Shown here piece after piece: positions 12,647-22,743 of a stretch of 64,000 bases of DNA. The DNA comes from Stutzerimonas azotifigens DSM 17556 (GTDB taxonomy: Bacteria > Pseudomonadota > Gammaproteobacteria > Pseudomonadales > Pseudomonadaceae). The stretch lies in assembly GCF_000425625.1 (NCBI RefSeq), contig NZ_KE384407.1, forward strand, positions 356,613 to 420,612, written 5' to 3'. A model generated the notes under the pieces. It did not search any database, was not told the DNA's origin, and saw only the letters and a program-made list of their open reading frames with translations. Made by a program: the position numbers and the translations under genes. Each line of letters starts with the position of its first letter. Positions within the stretch are counted from its first letter, which is position 1.

Positions 12647-13012
12647 ATGAACCCCTTCTTCCCCGACAAGTCCGTCCCGCAGAACGTCCACGGCTTCGAG
12701 CGCGCCGCCTCGATCGCCGGCGGCCTGGTCCTGCTCGGCAAGGGCCTGCGCCGCGGCGGCCTGGGCGGCATGCTGCAGCTGGCGATGGGCGGCATGGTGC
12801 TGGCGCGCGGCGTGACCGGACGCTGCGAGGCCAAGCGCGTGCTGACCGACCTCGACGAGCACGCCAGCATGGCCGAGCACAAGTCGAGCTACATGCCGCT
12901 CGACGCCAGCGAGAGCGATCGCGATCGGCTGCGGGCCAACGCCACTGCCGCGACCGAAACGGCCACCGTTACCGGCGACGACTCGCTGCGCAGCCCCTCG
13001 GCGGGCGTCTAG
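12647..13012 (+). CDS. DUF2892 (YgaP-like) inner-membrane protein
   Basis: A 121-residue protein starting MNPFFPDKSVPQNVHGFER, the characteristic opening of DUF2892 membrane proteins. Two short glycine-rich hydrophobic stretches (IAGGLVLLGKGL, 23-34; GMLQLAMGGMVLARGVTG, 41-58) form the hairpin-like membrane part; the rest is a hydrophilic tail. An AGAGACGCC sequence precedes the ATG. Its stop codon overlaps the convergent aruE stop codon (13009-13012). Function of the family is unclear. Confidence 0.82.
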   Translation: MNPFFPDKSVPQNVHGFERAASIAGGLVLLGKGLRRGGLGGMLQLAMGGMVLARGVTGRCEAKRVLTDLDEHASMAEHKSSYMPLDASESDRDRLRANATAATETATVTGDDSLRSPSAGV

Positions 13013-14037
13013 GCCGGCGCCAGCGTCTCCACCGCGCAGGGCACCACGACCAGCACCGCCCGCTGCCCGACCGCCACCTGCGCCATCGGGAACAGCACGC
13101 GGGCCTCGTCGTCCTCGACCAGCCAGCGCTGGCCGCCGGTTTCCTCGGCGAGCAGGGTGCCGCGCGGCAGCGGGGCGAAGTTCTCGATGGCCTCCGGCAG
13201 GCACAGGCGGAAGGGGCCGCGCGTCCTGACGACCTCCTGAGTCACGCGGAACAGCACCGGCGGCTCGCCGCTGGGCGCCTCCATCGGCGCGCCGGCCACC
13301 AGCCGCCACAGTCGCCGCTCGAAGGCCGCCAGCGATGGCGCCTCGGACAGCTCCAGCGTGTACGCCTCAGCTTGGTGCGCGCTGGCCGTGTGTGCGCTGA
13401 AGGTCGGCGCGGGCCGCTCCTGCAGCACGGCGCCGGCGAGCCCGAGCGTGCGCAGCCGGATCAGTGCGCGTGCCGACGCCGTCGGAGCAGTTGTCTCTTC
13501 GCGGTCAAGACAGTTCCCACGGCCCGCCCCTTGCGTTGCCGGGCAGATGGCGAACTGCGCCAGGCGCGAGGCGCGCATCACCGAATGCAGGTCGAGATGG
13601 CAACGATCGCGAGCGGCGTCGGCGAAGAAGCTCCTCACCAGGCGCTCCAGCTCGGCGGCGCGAAAGGCCTCGTTACCGCCCGCCTCGGCATGCGCCCCGG
13701 CGAACAGCCGGTTGAGGTCGGTCTCCAGGTAGCGCACGCCCCGGCGCACCGCGCCGGGGTTGCCGAGCAGGCACAGCAGCCGCACCCGCGGCACCAGCTC
13801 GCCGCGGGCGATGGCGCGCACCAGCTCGTCCAGCACCTGGATCGGCAGCACCTCGTTGCCGTGCACGCCCGCCGACAGCACCAGGTCGAGCCCGATGTCC
13901 GCGGCGGCCGGCGGCAGGATCTGCAGCGCCCCCTCGGCCAGCCAGTGCAGCTTCACGCCCTTGGCGGTCAGCTGGATCTTTTCGGTCGGTTCGCGGCCGG
14001 CCAGCGTCAGCTCCAGCCATTTGCCCAGTGCCAGCAT
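13009..14037 (-). CDS. astE: Succinylglutamate desuccinylase, with an in-frame REP-like insertion
   Basis: The enzyme catalyses the last step of the arginine succinyltransferase pathway, releasing succinate and glutamate. The 342-residue protein opens MLALGKWLELTLAGREPTEKI. Zinc ligands of this carboxypeptidase-like fold are visible: His59 and Glu62 in GVHGNE, and His151 in LDLHS. Between QFAICP and ALIRLRTLG there are about 14 residues more than I recall for relatives. The DNA there (about 13471-13536) resembles the REP sequences at 61.3-61.5 kb, so a repeat has probably entered in frame. Whether the enzyme still works is uncertain. The gene is also called aruE. Confidence 0.88.
   Translation of the reverse strand: MLALGKWLELTLAGREPTEKIQLTAKGVKLHWLAEGALQILPPAAADIGLDLVLSAGVHGNEVLPIQVLDELVRAIARGELVPRVRLLCLLGNPGAVRRGVRYLETDLNRLFAGAHAEAGGNEAFRAAELERLVRSFFADAARDRCHLDLHSVMRASRLAQFAICPATQGAGRGNCLDREETTAPTASARALIRLRTLGLAGAVLQERPAPTFSAHTASAHQAEAYTLELSEAPSLAAFERRLWRLVAGAPMEAPSGEPPVLFRVTQEVVRTRGPFRLCLPEAIENFAPLPRGTLLAEETGGQRWLVEDDEARVLFPMAQVAVGQRAVLVVVPCAVETLAPA
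13471..13536. repeat. REP-like segment inside astE
   Basis: TTCGCGGTCAAGACAGTTCC followed by CACGGCCCGCC resembles the REP core CTGCGGTCAGGACAGTTGCT at 61495-61514. It codes for the extra residues ATQGAGRGNCLDREETTAPTA- of AstE. The reading frame is kept. Confidence 0.55.
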
Positions 14038-14054
14038 CCTTTCGGCCTTTCAGT

Positions 14055-14336
14055 TCAATCGTGGTTGCAGTCCGGCCCGTGTACGTGGCCGTCCTCGGCC
14101 TCGACCGGCTCCATTTCCAGTTGCAGGCTGACCAGGTTGGTCGCCAGCGGGCGCAGCAGCAGGTTGGCGTACTCGGTGTCGCCCTCCTCCACATCGACGC
14201 CGATCATCAGCTGGCCGTTGCCGACCTGCTGGATCCACACTTCCTTGCCCTGCCACATGACGGCGAACCGCGTGCAGGAGGTTTCCAGCTGGGTCCCGTC
14301 GACGTCTTCCAGGATCAGGTGCAGGCTGTCGCTCAT
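14055..14336 (-). CDS. Small conserved protein of the arginine succinyltransferase operon
   Basis: A 93-residue acidic protein, MSDSLHLILEDVDGTQLETS..., ending in a His-rich tail (GHVHGPDCNHD) that might bind metal. I chose ATG 14336 (MSDSLH), which has a GAGGAAG ribosome-binding site; the frame is open to 14378. In P. aeruginosa and P. putida a homologous small gene lies between aruB and aruE; it is sometimes labelled a topoisomerase without support. Here it keeps its place before aruE but directly follows aruC. Function unknown. Confidence 0.82.
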   Translation of the reverse strand: MSDSLHLILEDVDGTQLETSCTRFAVMWQGKEVWIQQVGNGQLMIGVDVEEGDTEYANLLLRPLATNLVSLQLEMEPVEAEDGHVHGPDCNHD

Positions 14337-14378
14337 CGTTCTTCCTCGTGAGGGGCCACCACGGTGGCCCGTTGGCAA

Positions 14379-15719
<1,341 letters not shown>

Positions 15720-16409
15720 TCAGATGACGTGCTGCTTGTCCAGCTCGATCGCCCGATCGAGCAGCTCCACCAGGCCGCGACGGGCCTTGAGCTTGGTGTT
15801 GCGATGGGCGGTCATGTTGAGCTGCTTCAACTGCCCGGCGGTGGCCAGGGCGATCGGCATCAGCTGTTCCGACGCTACCACGCGATCGAAGAAACCGATG
15901 CTCATGGCCTCCTGCGGCTCGAACATCTCGCCGTTGATCACCGCACGGTGGAAGCCGGGCTTGGTCAGACGGTCGCGCGCCAGCTCGATGCCCGAGTGGT
16001 GCATGGTCATGCCGATCTGCACTTCGTTCAGGCCCACGCGGAACTCGCCCTGCACGCCGATCCGGTAGTCGGCCGACAGCAGCAGGAAGGCGCCCTTGGC
16101 CACCGCATGGCCCGGGCAGGCGACCACGATGGGGAACGGATGCACCAGCATGCGCCGCGACAGCGCCGAGCCGGACGCCACCAGGGCCTTGGCGTTCTCG
16201 GGGCTGGAGGTCATGACCTTGAGGTCGTAGCCGCCGGAGAGGATGCCCGGCTGGCCGGTGAGCACGACCACCGCGCGGTCCTGCTCGGCGCGGGTCAGGG
16301 CGGCGTCCAGGGCTTCGATCACGGCCGGGGAAAGCGCGTTGACCTTGCCATTGCAGAGGGTCAGGGTAGCGATGCCATCTTCGAGGTGATAGGCGACGAG
16401 CTCAGACAT
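15720..16409 (-). CDS. Crotonase/enoyl-CoA hydratase family protein
   Basis: A 229-residue protein starting MSELVAYHLEDGIATLTLCNGKVNAL, the usual crotonase opening. The oxyanion-hole segments are present (SGGYDLKVM and GHAVAKGAFLLLSADYRI). The Glu expected of a true hydratase (as in GGG-E) is not clear: GHAVAKGAFL replaces the usual AVGGGCEL-type motif, so it may be an isomerase or a hydrolase-like member. It is short for the family (about 255-265). I chose ATG 16409; the upstream open frame is low complexity. It is a single gene between the HD-GYP gene and aruC. Confidence 0.82.
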   Translation of the reverse strand: MSELVAYHLEDGIATLTLCNGKVNALSPAVIEALDAALTRAEQDRAVVVLTGQPGILSGGYDLKVMTSSPENAKALVASGSALSRRMLVHPFPIVVACPGHAVAKGAFLLLSADYRIGVQGEFRVGLNEVQIGMTMHHSGIELARDRLTKPGFHRAVINGEMFEPQEAMSIGFFDRVVASEQLMPIALATAGQLKQLNMTAHRNTKLKARRGLVELLDRAIELDKQHVI

Positions 16410-16492
16410 GGCGCAGAATCCTTGTTCTTGGAAGTGCGCTGACGTTACCGAGTCGAGGTGCGCCAGGTAAAGCGCCGTGACTGACCCGCCGG

Positions 16493-17851
16493 TCACTCCG
16501 CCGGCCGTTCCGGCGCCTCGCCGACCGGCTCGTCCGGCCCGCTCGCCGGGAGCACGAGCTCGTCCTCTTCGAGCAGGGCAAGCACCTCCGGATGCAGGAT
16601 CGCCTGCACCTCGCAATCGGCGATGTACAGCCCGAAAGCACCATCCGGCAGCCCCCTGCCGATGCGGTAGGGCTGCCCCTGGGGGTCGACGCTGATCCGC
16701 GACAGGTCTAGGTAGCGCGGCGCACAGGGGCGCTTCTCGGCGTCGCGCAGCACCACCACCCTGGGCCGCAGGTGCAGCTCCGGGTGCTTCTCCAGCACCA
16801 GCGCCACCTCGCCGGTATGCAGCTCGACCAGCGTCCCCACCGGGAACACCCCCAGCCAGCGAATGAACTGCTCGACCAGCTTCTCGTCGAACTGCTGCCC
16901 GCCGTTGTTGCGCAGCACGTCGAAGGCGACCTGGATCGGCCGTGCCTGGTCATAGGCGCGATGGCTGGTGATGGCGTCGAAGGCATCGACGATGGTGATG
17001 ATGCGGGTGAAGAAGGAGATTTGCCCGGCCTGCAGCCCCTGTGGGTAGCCGCGACCGTCGAGGCGCTCGTGATGCCCGTGGGCGGCATGCACGGCCGCCG
17101 CCGGGATGTCCGCCTGCCCGCGCAGCGCTTCGTAGCCGTACACCGGGTGCAGCTTGATCTCTTCGAATTCTTCCGAGGTCAGCTTGCCCGGCTTGTTGAG
17201 AATGGCCGGATCGATGCGGATCTTGCCGACGTCGTGCAGCAGCCCGGCCATCCCCAGCGTCTCGATCTCCGCGTCCGACAAGCCCAGGGAGTTGGCGAAC
17301 CCCATCGCCATGATCGACACCGACAGGCAGTGCAGGCCGGTGTAGGCGTCCTGGCTCTTGAGCCGGGTCAGCCAGAGCAGCGCGCTCTCGTTGTGCAGCA
17401 GGCTGTCGAGGTTGCGCTTGATCGCCGCGCGGCAGGAGCGGGTGTCGATCGGCCGGCCGTGCTGGACGTCGTCGAGCACCTGCTCCAGCAGCAGCACGCC
17501 CTGCTCGTGGCTTTCACGGGCCTCGGGCAGCGCAGCGGAAAACGCCTGCTCGTAACGTTCGCGTCGGTCGCTCGCCGCCACCAGCGGCACCGGCTTGGCC
17601 GCGTGCAACTCGCTGACTGCCACGCGCCTGGTCTCGTCAACGTAGACGTAGCGGCAGTGCTCCTGGACGACCCGGATGTCACGCGCACGCAGCAGCGGAA
17701 AGCCCTGGAAGAGAAAGGTCGTCTCGCGCCAGGGCCGATCCACCTCGACCACGTACATGCCCAGTTCCAGCTTCGCCGCTTCGATGCGCAGACGGGTCTG
17801 CACGCGCGCCGTGGAGACGGGCCTCTTCTGTTTCTTTTTCAGGAACGACAT
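16493..17851 (-). CDS. HD-GYP domain protein with DUF3391, probable cyclic-di-GMP phosphodiesterase
   Basis: HD-GYP proteins degrade the second messenger cyclic di-GMP and so affect motility and biofilms. The 452-residue protein has an N-terminal DUF3391 region (about residues 20-140, LGMYVVEVDRPW) and an HD-GYP domain with His206-Asp207 in HDVGKIRIDP and HHERLDGRGYP (260-270), both signatures intact. No signal peptide or membrane segment is visible. ATG 17851 follows an open stretch without a good site, and begins MSFLKKKQKRPVSTA as in relatives. It is a single gene, divergent from tRNA-Ser. Confidence 0.93.
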   Translation of the reverse strand: MSFLKKKQKRPVSTARVQTRLRIEAAKLELGMYVVEVDRPWRETTFLFQGFPLLRARDIRVVQEHCRYVYVDETRRVAVSELHAAKPVPLVAASDRRERYEQAFSAALPEARESHEQGVLLLEQVLDDVQHGRPIDTRSCRAAIKRNLDSLLHNESALLWLTRLKSQDAYTGLHCLSVSIMAMGFANSLGLSDAEIETLGMAGLLHDVGKIRIDPAILNKPGKLTSEEFEEIKLHPVYGYEALRGQADIPAAAVHAAHGHHERLDGRGYPQGLQAGQISFFTRIITIVDAFDAITSHRAYDQARPIQVAFDVLRNNGGQQFDEKLVEQFIRWLGVFPVGTLVELHTGEVALVLEKHPELHLRPRVVVLRDAEKRPCAPRYLDLSRISVDPQGQPYRIGRGLPDGAFGLYIADCEVQAILHPEVLALLEEDELVLPASGPDEPVGEAPERPAE

Positions 17852-18042
17852 ATGCCTTGCCTGGCAATTCCCTAGTCTTCGGACTGGCATTAATACCGTC
17901 TGGTTTCATGGAAGGTTAGCAATTGCATGCGCTTCGAGCGCTCCTTGAGATAAATCGATGAAAACCCGAAAAAATTTTTGCCATGGCCTGGCACTTCCGC
18001 TACATTAGCGCGCCTCGACGAAGCGCACGCCCGTCGAGATCC

Positions 18043-18132
18043 GGTGAGGTGTCCGAGCGGTTGAAGGAGCACGCCTGGAAAGTGTGTATACGGGAAACCG
18101 TATCGAGGGTTCGAATCCCTCCCTCACCGCCA
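18043..18132 (+). tRNA. tRNA-Ser (anticodon GGA)
   Basis: A 90-nt class II tRNA. The acceptor stem GGTGAGG (18043-18049) pairs with CCTCACC (18122-18128), followed by G and the encoded CCA (18130-18132). The anticodon stem-loop CACGCCTGGAAAGTGTG has GGA, the long variable arm is TATACGGGAAACCGTATC, and the T loop is GGTTCGAATCC. It reads UCC/UCU serine codons. The accessory region begins after it, but there is no integrase gene and no copy of its 3' end elsewhere in the window. Confidence 0.97.
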
Positions 18133-18146
18133 GATCGAATCAGCGA

Positions 18147-18185
18147 AAAGCCCCGAAGGCCGCCGAGCCTCCGGGGCTTTTTTCG
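18147..18185 (+). terminator. Rho-independent terminator after tRNA-Ser
   Basis: AAAAGCCCCG-AAGG ... CCTCCGGGGCTTTTTT forms a long GC-rich stem with a run of T, 14 bp after the tRNA CCA. It ends the tRNA transcript. Confidence 0.85.
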
Positions 18186-18409
18186 TTTCGGCCGCATGGT
18201 TCAAGCCCATGCGCTCCGTCTTGCGTCACGGTTTCACCAGCGCCCCGTTACCTGGAATGTGACGGCCGCAGCTTCGCGAAGGTGACCCCGGACCGGTTCG
18301 AGCGGCAGCCCCAGCGGCAACGATCCAGTCTGTCACATTCCGGACATCAACCTGTTGCCTCCCTTCTTGGTCCCTGCCGACAATCGCCGGGACTGAAGAG
18401 GGATTTTTC

Positions 18410-18559
18410 ATGGTTACACTCGGATTCGGGCTCGCCGTAACGGCAATGCAGCGCTTTCCCCTCCCCGGGACAGACAGGACCCTCCTGCTGGCGATGGCCA
18501 TGTGCGCCGACTGCATCGTCGGCCTTGGCATTGCGATCGCCTTCGTGATTGCCACCTGA
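18410..18559 (+). CDS. Possible small hydrophobic protein, 49 aa
   Basis: ATG 18410 follows a purine-rich AGAGGGA site. The 49 residues (MVTLGFGLAVTAMQRFPLPG...) include a hydrophobic C-terminal half, LLLAMAMCADCIVGLGIAIAFVIA, that would span the membrane once. I recognise no family. It is alone in an 850-bp stretch between tRNA-Ser and the exporter gene, so the call rests only on the ribosome-binding site and the hydrophobic pattern. Confidence 0.3.
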   Translation: MVTLGFGLAVTAMQRFPLPGTDRTLLLAMAMCADCIVGLGIAIAFVIAT

Positions 18560-18733
18560 CCTGCCTGCCGGGCCGCTGCACGTACGCCAGCCCCTCTCCG
18601 CCCCCTCCTCCTCCAGGGCATCGGCACCTTCCATTCACAGCCGACGTACGCTCACCCGCTCGCGCATCATGGCTCGCTTCGATTGAACTACCGCTGGGCT
18701 TGTGACGGTCTGATGGCAAAAGAGGGCAGACTG

Positions 18734-18883
18734 ATGCGAGATACCGAGAAGTTGGAACTGGTAACGATGGCTGACGGCTATGCCGTTCGGGAACAGCTGG
18801 TGACCACCACCCGCCGCATGGATCGAAGGCAGCCACCGAAGCGTGCGCCGGGCCGAAAAGACAGGAAGGCGGCGAACGCCTGA
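18734..18883 (+). CDS. Possible small basic protein, 49 aa
   Basis: ATG 18734 has a GAGGG site 8 bp upstream. The product (MRDTEKLELVTMADGYAVRE...) has a neutral N-terminal half and a very basic tail (RRMDRRQPPKRAPGRKDRK). No family is recognised and the region around it has no other gene. It may be spurious, since basic tails are common in shadow frames of GC-rich DNA. Confidence 0.3.
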   Translation: MRDTEKLELVTMADGYAVREQLVTTTRRMDRRQPPKRAPGRKDRKAANA

Positions 18884-18983
18884 AGGCGTGGCAGTGCTCT
18901 GCTGGCAATCAGGTCCAGGCGTGCAGCGAAACGCAATGGGTGGCGCCTACCGCCCCCTTCAACGAGCGATCCTCTCCGTGCTC

Positions 18984-19790
18984 CTAAACCGCCAGCATCA
19001 CCGCCAGTACGATGCACAGCAATGCGATGTAGGCCTTGGCATGGAGGCTGTCGGGAATCTTGCCGATCCACCGTGACGCCGCCCTGATGCCCAGCCACGA
19101 ACCGGCCACCAGCACCAGACAGGCACGCAAGTCGATGTAGCCGGCATGCCATGCGCCCAGGGGCGCGGCGTTCCACGCCAGCGCCGCGTAGGTCGCCGAG
19201 CCCACCAGCGCCATCGGCAGCGACAACGGATTGGCCGCCGCCGTTGCGGTGCTCATGCTGGCGCCGCGCCTGCGCATCAGCGGGACCGTCATCACGCTCC
19301 CACCCACGCCAAGGAATGCCGCGATCGCGCCGATCGTCACGCCGGCGCCGGCAGTCGCCCGCTTCCCCAGCGGGCGAATCCGCGATCTGGTCTCCTGGAT
19401 GAAACCGGGCCGCAGGAGGCTGTCGAGGATCGTCAGTCCCAGATAGACGATGAACGCCCAACGCACCCAGTCGCCGCTCGAGGCCAGCGCTGCGGTGGCC
19501 CCCAGCATGGCTCCGGCCGCGATGTAGCCCAGCAGCGGGCGCACCTGGCCCCATGGCACGGCCCCGGCCCTGTGGTGGCGCAGCGTGGCCAGCCCGGCGC
19601 CGAAAATCATCATGCAGGTCGAGGTGGCGACGGCGACGTGCATGGCGGCATGGCCCACCACGCTGTCGGGGCCGTAGGTGGCCAAGAGGACCGAATACAG
19701 CACGGGCACGGCGACGAACCCGCCGCCGAAGCCGAACAGTACGGTCGTCATGCCGGCCAACACGCCAAAGAACAGAAGCAGGAAATACAT
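18984..19790 (-). CDS. TauE/SafE (TSUP) family membrane exporter
   Basis: A 268-residue inner-membrane protein starting MYFLLLFFGVLAGMTTVLFG. The two internal repeats of the TSUP family are clear, FGFGGGFVAVP (residues 20-29) and FLGVGGSVMTVP (160-170), each opening a hydrophobic repeat; about eight membrane segments are expected. Family members move sulfite, sulfonates or other small organic anions. It is divergent from an AraC regulator, 51 bp apart, which probably controls it. Substrate unknown. The frame is open upstream through the AraC gene, but ATG 19790 is the natural start. Confidence 0.9.
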   Translation of the reverse strand: MYFLLLFFGVLAGMTTVLFGFGGGFVAVPVLYSVLLATYGPDSVVGHAAMHVAVATSTCMMIFGAGLATLRHHRAGAVPWGQVRPLLGYIAAGAMLGATAALASSGDWVRWAFIVYLGLTILDSLLRPGFIQETRSRIRPLGKRATAGAGVTIGAIAAFLGVGGSVMTVPLMRRRGASMSTATAAANPLSLPMALVGSATYAALAWNAAPLGAWHAGYIDLRACLVLVAGSWLGIRAASRWIGKIPDSLHAKAYIALLCIVLAVMLAV

Positions 19791-19841
19791 GGGATAGCGG
19801 CATCCTGACGAGGTAAAACGCCACGATATGGCGATGGCGCA

Positions 19842-20687
19842 ATGGCCATCTTTCGGGAACTGGACAACAATCCTTTTGTTTCGGCCATGTTTTTCCCTGT
19901 CATGCACAACGTACCGCTCGATTCCGTGGATGCCGTCGCACGGCCCGTACTTGCCATCGGCACCGACTATCCGCCAGGCACCCTGCTGGATACCCACACG
20001 CATCGGCGCGCCCAGTTCCTCTACGGCATGAGCGGAGTGATGGAAGTGGAAACGGACGATGGCGCATGGGCCATTCCGCCTTACAGCGGGGTATGGATTC
20101 CGGCGGGCAAGCGCCATCGCGTGCGCATGCAGGGCGTGAGCACGCGCAGCCTGTATATCGAACCCGCGTCCGCACCGCGCCCGACAGGGCACTGCGAGGC
20201 GCTGGTCGTCACGCCGCTGCTGCACCAGCTGCTGCTGGCGTCCTTGGACATTCCCGCCCTCTATGACGAAGACGGCCGCGATGGCGCCCTGGTGCGGCTG
20301 CTCCTGCACGAGGTGCGCCTGGCACGGACGATGCCCTTGTTCGCCCCGATTCCCAGGGACCGGCAGCTTGCGAGACTGTGCAAGGCGTTTCTGGAATCAC
20401 CCAGCATCCAGGCCACGCCGCAGGCATGGGCGCAGCAATCGCACAAGAGCCTGCGCACCTTCACCCGGTTTTTCCAGCAGCAGACCGGCATGAGCTTCGG
20501 GGCATGGCGCCAGCAGGCATGCCTGCTGGCCGCGCTGCCCAGGCTGTCGGCGGGACAGTCGATCACGCAGGTTGCCCTGGATCTCGGCTATGACAGTCCC
20601 AGCGCCTTTTCGACCATGTTCCGCAAGCGGCTCGGACAGACGCCAAGCGACTTCGTCCGGATGTCGTCATCCACAGGCTCCCGGTAG
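19842..20687 (+). CDS. AraC-family regulator with N-terminal cupin domain
   Basis: A 281-residue regulator. The N-terminal cupin (TLLDTHTHRRAQFLYGMSG, about residues 45-65, with WIPAGKRHRVRM) would sense a small molecule. The C-terminal region (about 175-275) has two helix-turn-helix units, including QVALDLGYDSPSAFSTMF, the usual second helix pair of AraC proteins. The pattern is that of short cupin-AraC regulators that control an adjacent transporter (such as NimR of E. coli). It is divergent from the TSUP gene, its likely target. Confidence 0.9.
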   Translation: MAIFRELDNNPFVSAMFFPVMHNVPLDSVDAVARPVLAIGTDYPPGTLLDTHTHRRAQFLYGMSGVMEVETDDGAWAIPPYSGVWIPAGKRHRVRMQGVSTRSLYIEPASAPRPTGHCEALVVTPLLHQLLLASLDIPALYDEDGRDGALVRLLLHEVRLARTMPLFAPIPRDRQLARLCKAFLESPSIQATPQAWAQQSHKSLRTFTRFFQQQTGMSFGAWRQQACLLAALPRLSAGQSITQVALDLGYDSPSAFSTMFRKRLGQTPSDFVRMSSSTGSR

Positions 20688-20876
20688 GTCCGATTTTCTG
20701 GCTTTTGATACCGGACGCCATCATTGCCGCGCCCGACCTCGCCGTATCGCGGATGCCATGAGCCGGCAACCCTGCCGGACCCGGCCTGCCTCGGGCTGGG
20801 ACTGCCGGTATTCGTCCAGCCCAAGCAGATCAGGCCACCGCGCGGCCGTTGCCGCGCTGAACCGGGGCGATCTTCG

Positions 20877-21500
20877 CTATTTCAGGGGCGAGAACGCCAT
20901 CGGTAGGTAGACGGTCGAGTGCATCCTTTTCAGTTGCGGCGTGGAATTCTCCGGCGGCCAGGCGCCCTCGTTCACAGAGCGGGTGCGAACCTCGAGGCGC
21001 TGCTCCAGGGAGCGGTAGGGCCAGATGTGCAGGATGCGCGGCAGGCTGCCCGAGGTGGCGTAGAAGGCGGCACAGATCGGCGAGTAGGCCGGCGCGGTGC
21101 GCGGGCCCAGCGCTCGCCGCCAGCCGTCCAGGGTCGGCGGCAGGCCGTCGGCGACCAGCTCGTACTCGCGCAGTTCGTAGAAGGGCCCATGGCTGCCTGG
21201 CGGCGGCAATTCCACGAAGGGGAACAGCCTGTAGTCCGCCACCTCGGTGGCCTCCAGCCAGGCGCCCACGCCCAGCGCATCGGGCGTCAGCAGGAGGCGC
21301 TCGCGCTCGGCTTCGCGAGCGTCTTCGCTGGCGAAGCCGCGAAGCAGGGCCACGCGGTTCAGCGGCCCGATCTCCGAATACCAGCATCCGAGCAGCGTCA
21401 CGCCCTCGCGGCTCGACGCCAGGGCCTGTTGCAGCGCAGGTTGCGCGGCACCCAGGCAGCCCGGTCGGAGCGTCAGCGACAGCAGTTCGAACAGCTTCAT
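20877..21500 (-). CDS. NIPSNAP family protein
   Basis: A 207-residue cytosolic protein with two ferredoxin-like halves. MKLFELLSLTLRPGCLG and GPFYELREYELVADGLPPTLDGWRRALG carry the NIPSNAP pattern (ELREY.....G....W). These proteins often accompany catabolic clusters, but their role is not known. Its ATG overlaps the stop codon of the upstream dehydrogenase gene (ATGA at 21497-21500), so the two are translationally coupled and likely act on the same pathway. Confidence 0.85.
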   Translation of the reverse strand: MKLFELLSLTLRPGCLGAAQPALQQALASSREGVTLLGCWYSEIGPLNRVALLRGFASEDAREAERERLLLTPDALGVGAWLEATEVADYRLFPFVELPPPGSHGPFYELREYELVADGLPPTLDGWRRALGPRTAPAYSPICAAFYATSGSLPRILHIWPYRSLEQRLEVRTRSVNEGAWPPENSTPQLKRMHSTVYLPMAFSPLK

Positions 21501-22684
21501 GTCCAGCCCTCCTCCGCATCGAGCAGCCAGTCATGGCTAAGCGCATCGATGCCGGGGCAGCCCATCAGGTTCAGCGCCAGCCGCAACTCGTCGGCCAGCA
21601 GGTCGAGCGCACGCCCGGCGCCGGCCTCGCCGGCGACCGCCACGCCGTAGAGGGTGGCGCGGCCGAGCAGCACCATGTCCGCGCCGAGCGCCAGCGCCTT
21701 GACCACGTCGCTGCCACGGCGGATGCCGCTGTCGAGCAACAGCGCGAGCCGGCCACGCAGCCGCGGGGCGATCCGTGCCAGCGCTTCCAGGCTGGAAGAC
21801 GCACCATCCAGCTGACGTCCGCCATGATTGGTGATGACGATACCGTCCAGGCCCAGGGCGGCGGCACGCTCGGCATCGTCGGGGTGCAGCACGCCCTTGA
21901 GCAGCAGTCGCCCGTGCCAGCCGTCGCGCAGGCGCGCCAGCTTGTCCCAGTCGAGCAGCGTGTCCATCTGCCGGGAGACGAACTGCATCGAGCCCAGCGC
22001 ATTGCGCTCGGCAGCCGGGATGTAGGGCGCCAGGTTGCCCATGATTGGCAGCCCCTTCGGCCACATCACCCGGCGCAGCCAACCCGGATGACGCAGCACG
22101 TCCAGCTTGTTGCGCCACGACAGCTGCCGCGGCCGCGCGAAGTTGCGCCGGTCCCACTCCCGGTTGCCGAGCGTCGAGGCATCGCTGGTCATCAGCAGGG
22201 TCGACACGCCCTGGCTCTCGGCACGGGCGAGCAGATCCGACTGAATGGACGGATCGCGCATCGGGTAGAGCTGGAACCACAGGTTGACGTCCGGCGCCGC
22301 CGCACGCACCTCCTCCAGGGACGCGTTGGAGACGGTGCTCAGGCCGAACGGCAGGCCCCGCTGCGCGGCGGCGCGGGCCAGGTGCAGGTCCGCGTCCGGA
22401 AACAGCATGCCGTTGTAGCCGGTGGGTGCGATACCGAACGGCAGCGGCGTTTCCTGACCGAGTAGCTGACGGCGGGTAGCCGGCGGGTGCGCCGGCACCA
22501 AGGTTCGCGACTGCAGCCCCCAGGCACCGAAGGCGGCACGGTTGCGCCGCAGGGTCCACTCCTGTTCGGCGCCGCCTTCCAGGTACTCCCAGGCGAAATA
22601 AGGCAGGCGACGACGGGCCGTGGCGGCCAGTTCGGCAATGCTGTGATAGCGCAGCAGATCGCCGCCGCAATAGTAGTTACGCAT
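21497..22684 (-). CDS. FMN-dependent alpha-hydroxyacid dehydrogenase
   Basis: A 395-residue member of the family of L-lactate dehydrogenase (LldD), mandelate dehydrogenase and glycolate oxidase, which oxidise 2-hydroxyacids to 2-oxoacids with FMN. The N-terminus has YFAWEYLEGGAEQEWTLRRN. The active-site motif is TNHGGRQLDG with catalytic His287, and LDSGIRRGSDVVKALALGAD binds the FMN phosphate. The substrate cannot be read from the sequence. Its place after the auxin operon suggests an aromatic 2-hydroxyacid such as indole-lactate or mandelate (inference). A terminator hairpin lies 33 bp before it. Confidence 0.9.
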   Translation of the reverse strand: MRNYYCGGDLLRYHSIAELAATARRRLPYFAWEYLEGGAEQEWTLRRNRAAFGAWGLQSRTLVPAHPPATRRQLLGQETPLPFGIAPTGYNGMLFPDADLHLARAAAQRGLPFGLSTVSNASLEEVRAAAPDVNLWFQLYPMRDPSIQSDLLARAESQGVSTLLMTSDASTLGNREWDRRNFARPRQLSWRNKLDVLRHPGWLRRVMWPKGLPIMGNLAPYIPAAERNALGSMQFVSRQMDTLLDWDKLARLRDGWHGRLLLKGVLHPDDAERAAALGLDGIVITNHGGRQLDGASSSLEALARIAPRLRGRLALLLDSGIRRGSDVVKALALGADMVLLGRATLYGVAVAGEAGAGRALDLLADELRLALNLMGCPGIDALSHDWLLDAEEGWT

Positions 22685-22716
22685 CTTCCATCCTTCCGGC
22701 GATCTTCAGACCGCCG

Positions 22717-22743
22717 TAAAAAAGCCCGGAACCAAGGCCGGGC
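22717..22743 (-). terminator. Rho-independent terminator after the porin gene
   Basis: Read on the minus strand, GCCCGG (22738-22743) pairs with CCGGGC (22724-22729) around CCTTGGTT, followed by TTTTTT. It separates the porin transcript from the alpha-hydroxyacid dehydrogenase gene, which would then need its own promoter in the short space left, or read-through. Confidence 0.75.

Larger units (their letters stand above)
18133..18983. other. 850-bp stretch without a confident gene
   Basis: Apart from the tRNA terminator and two weakly supported 49-codon frames, I see nothing here: no repeats matching the rest of the window, no tRNA fragment, no transposase remains. It marks the change from core genes to the accessory catabolic region. 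Confidence 0.6.
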
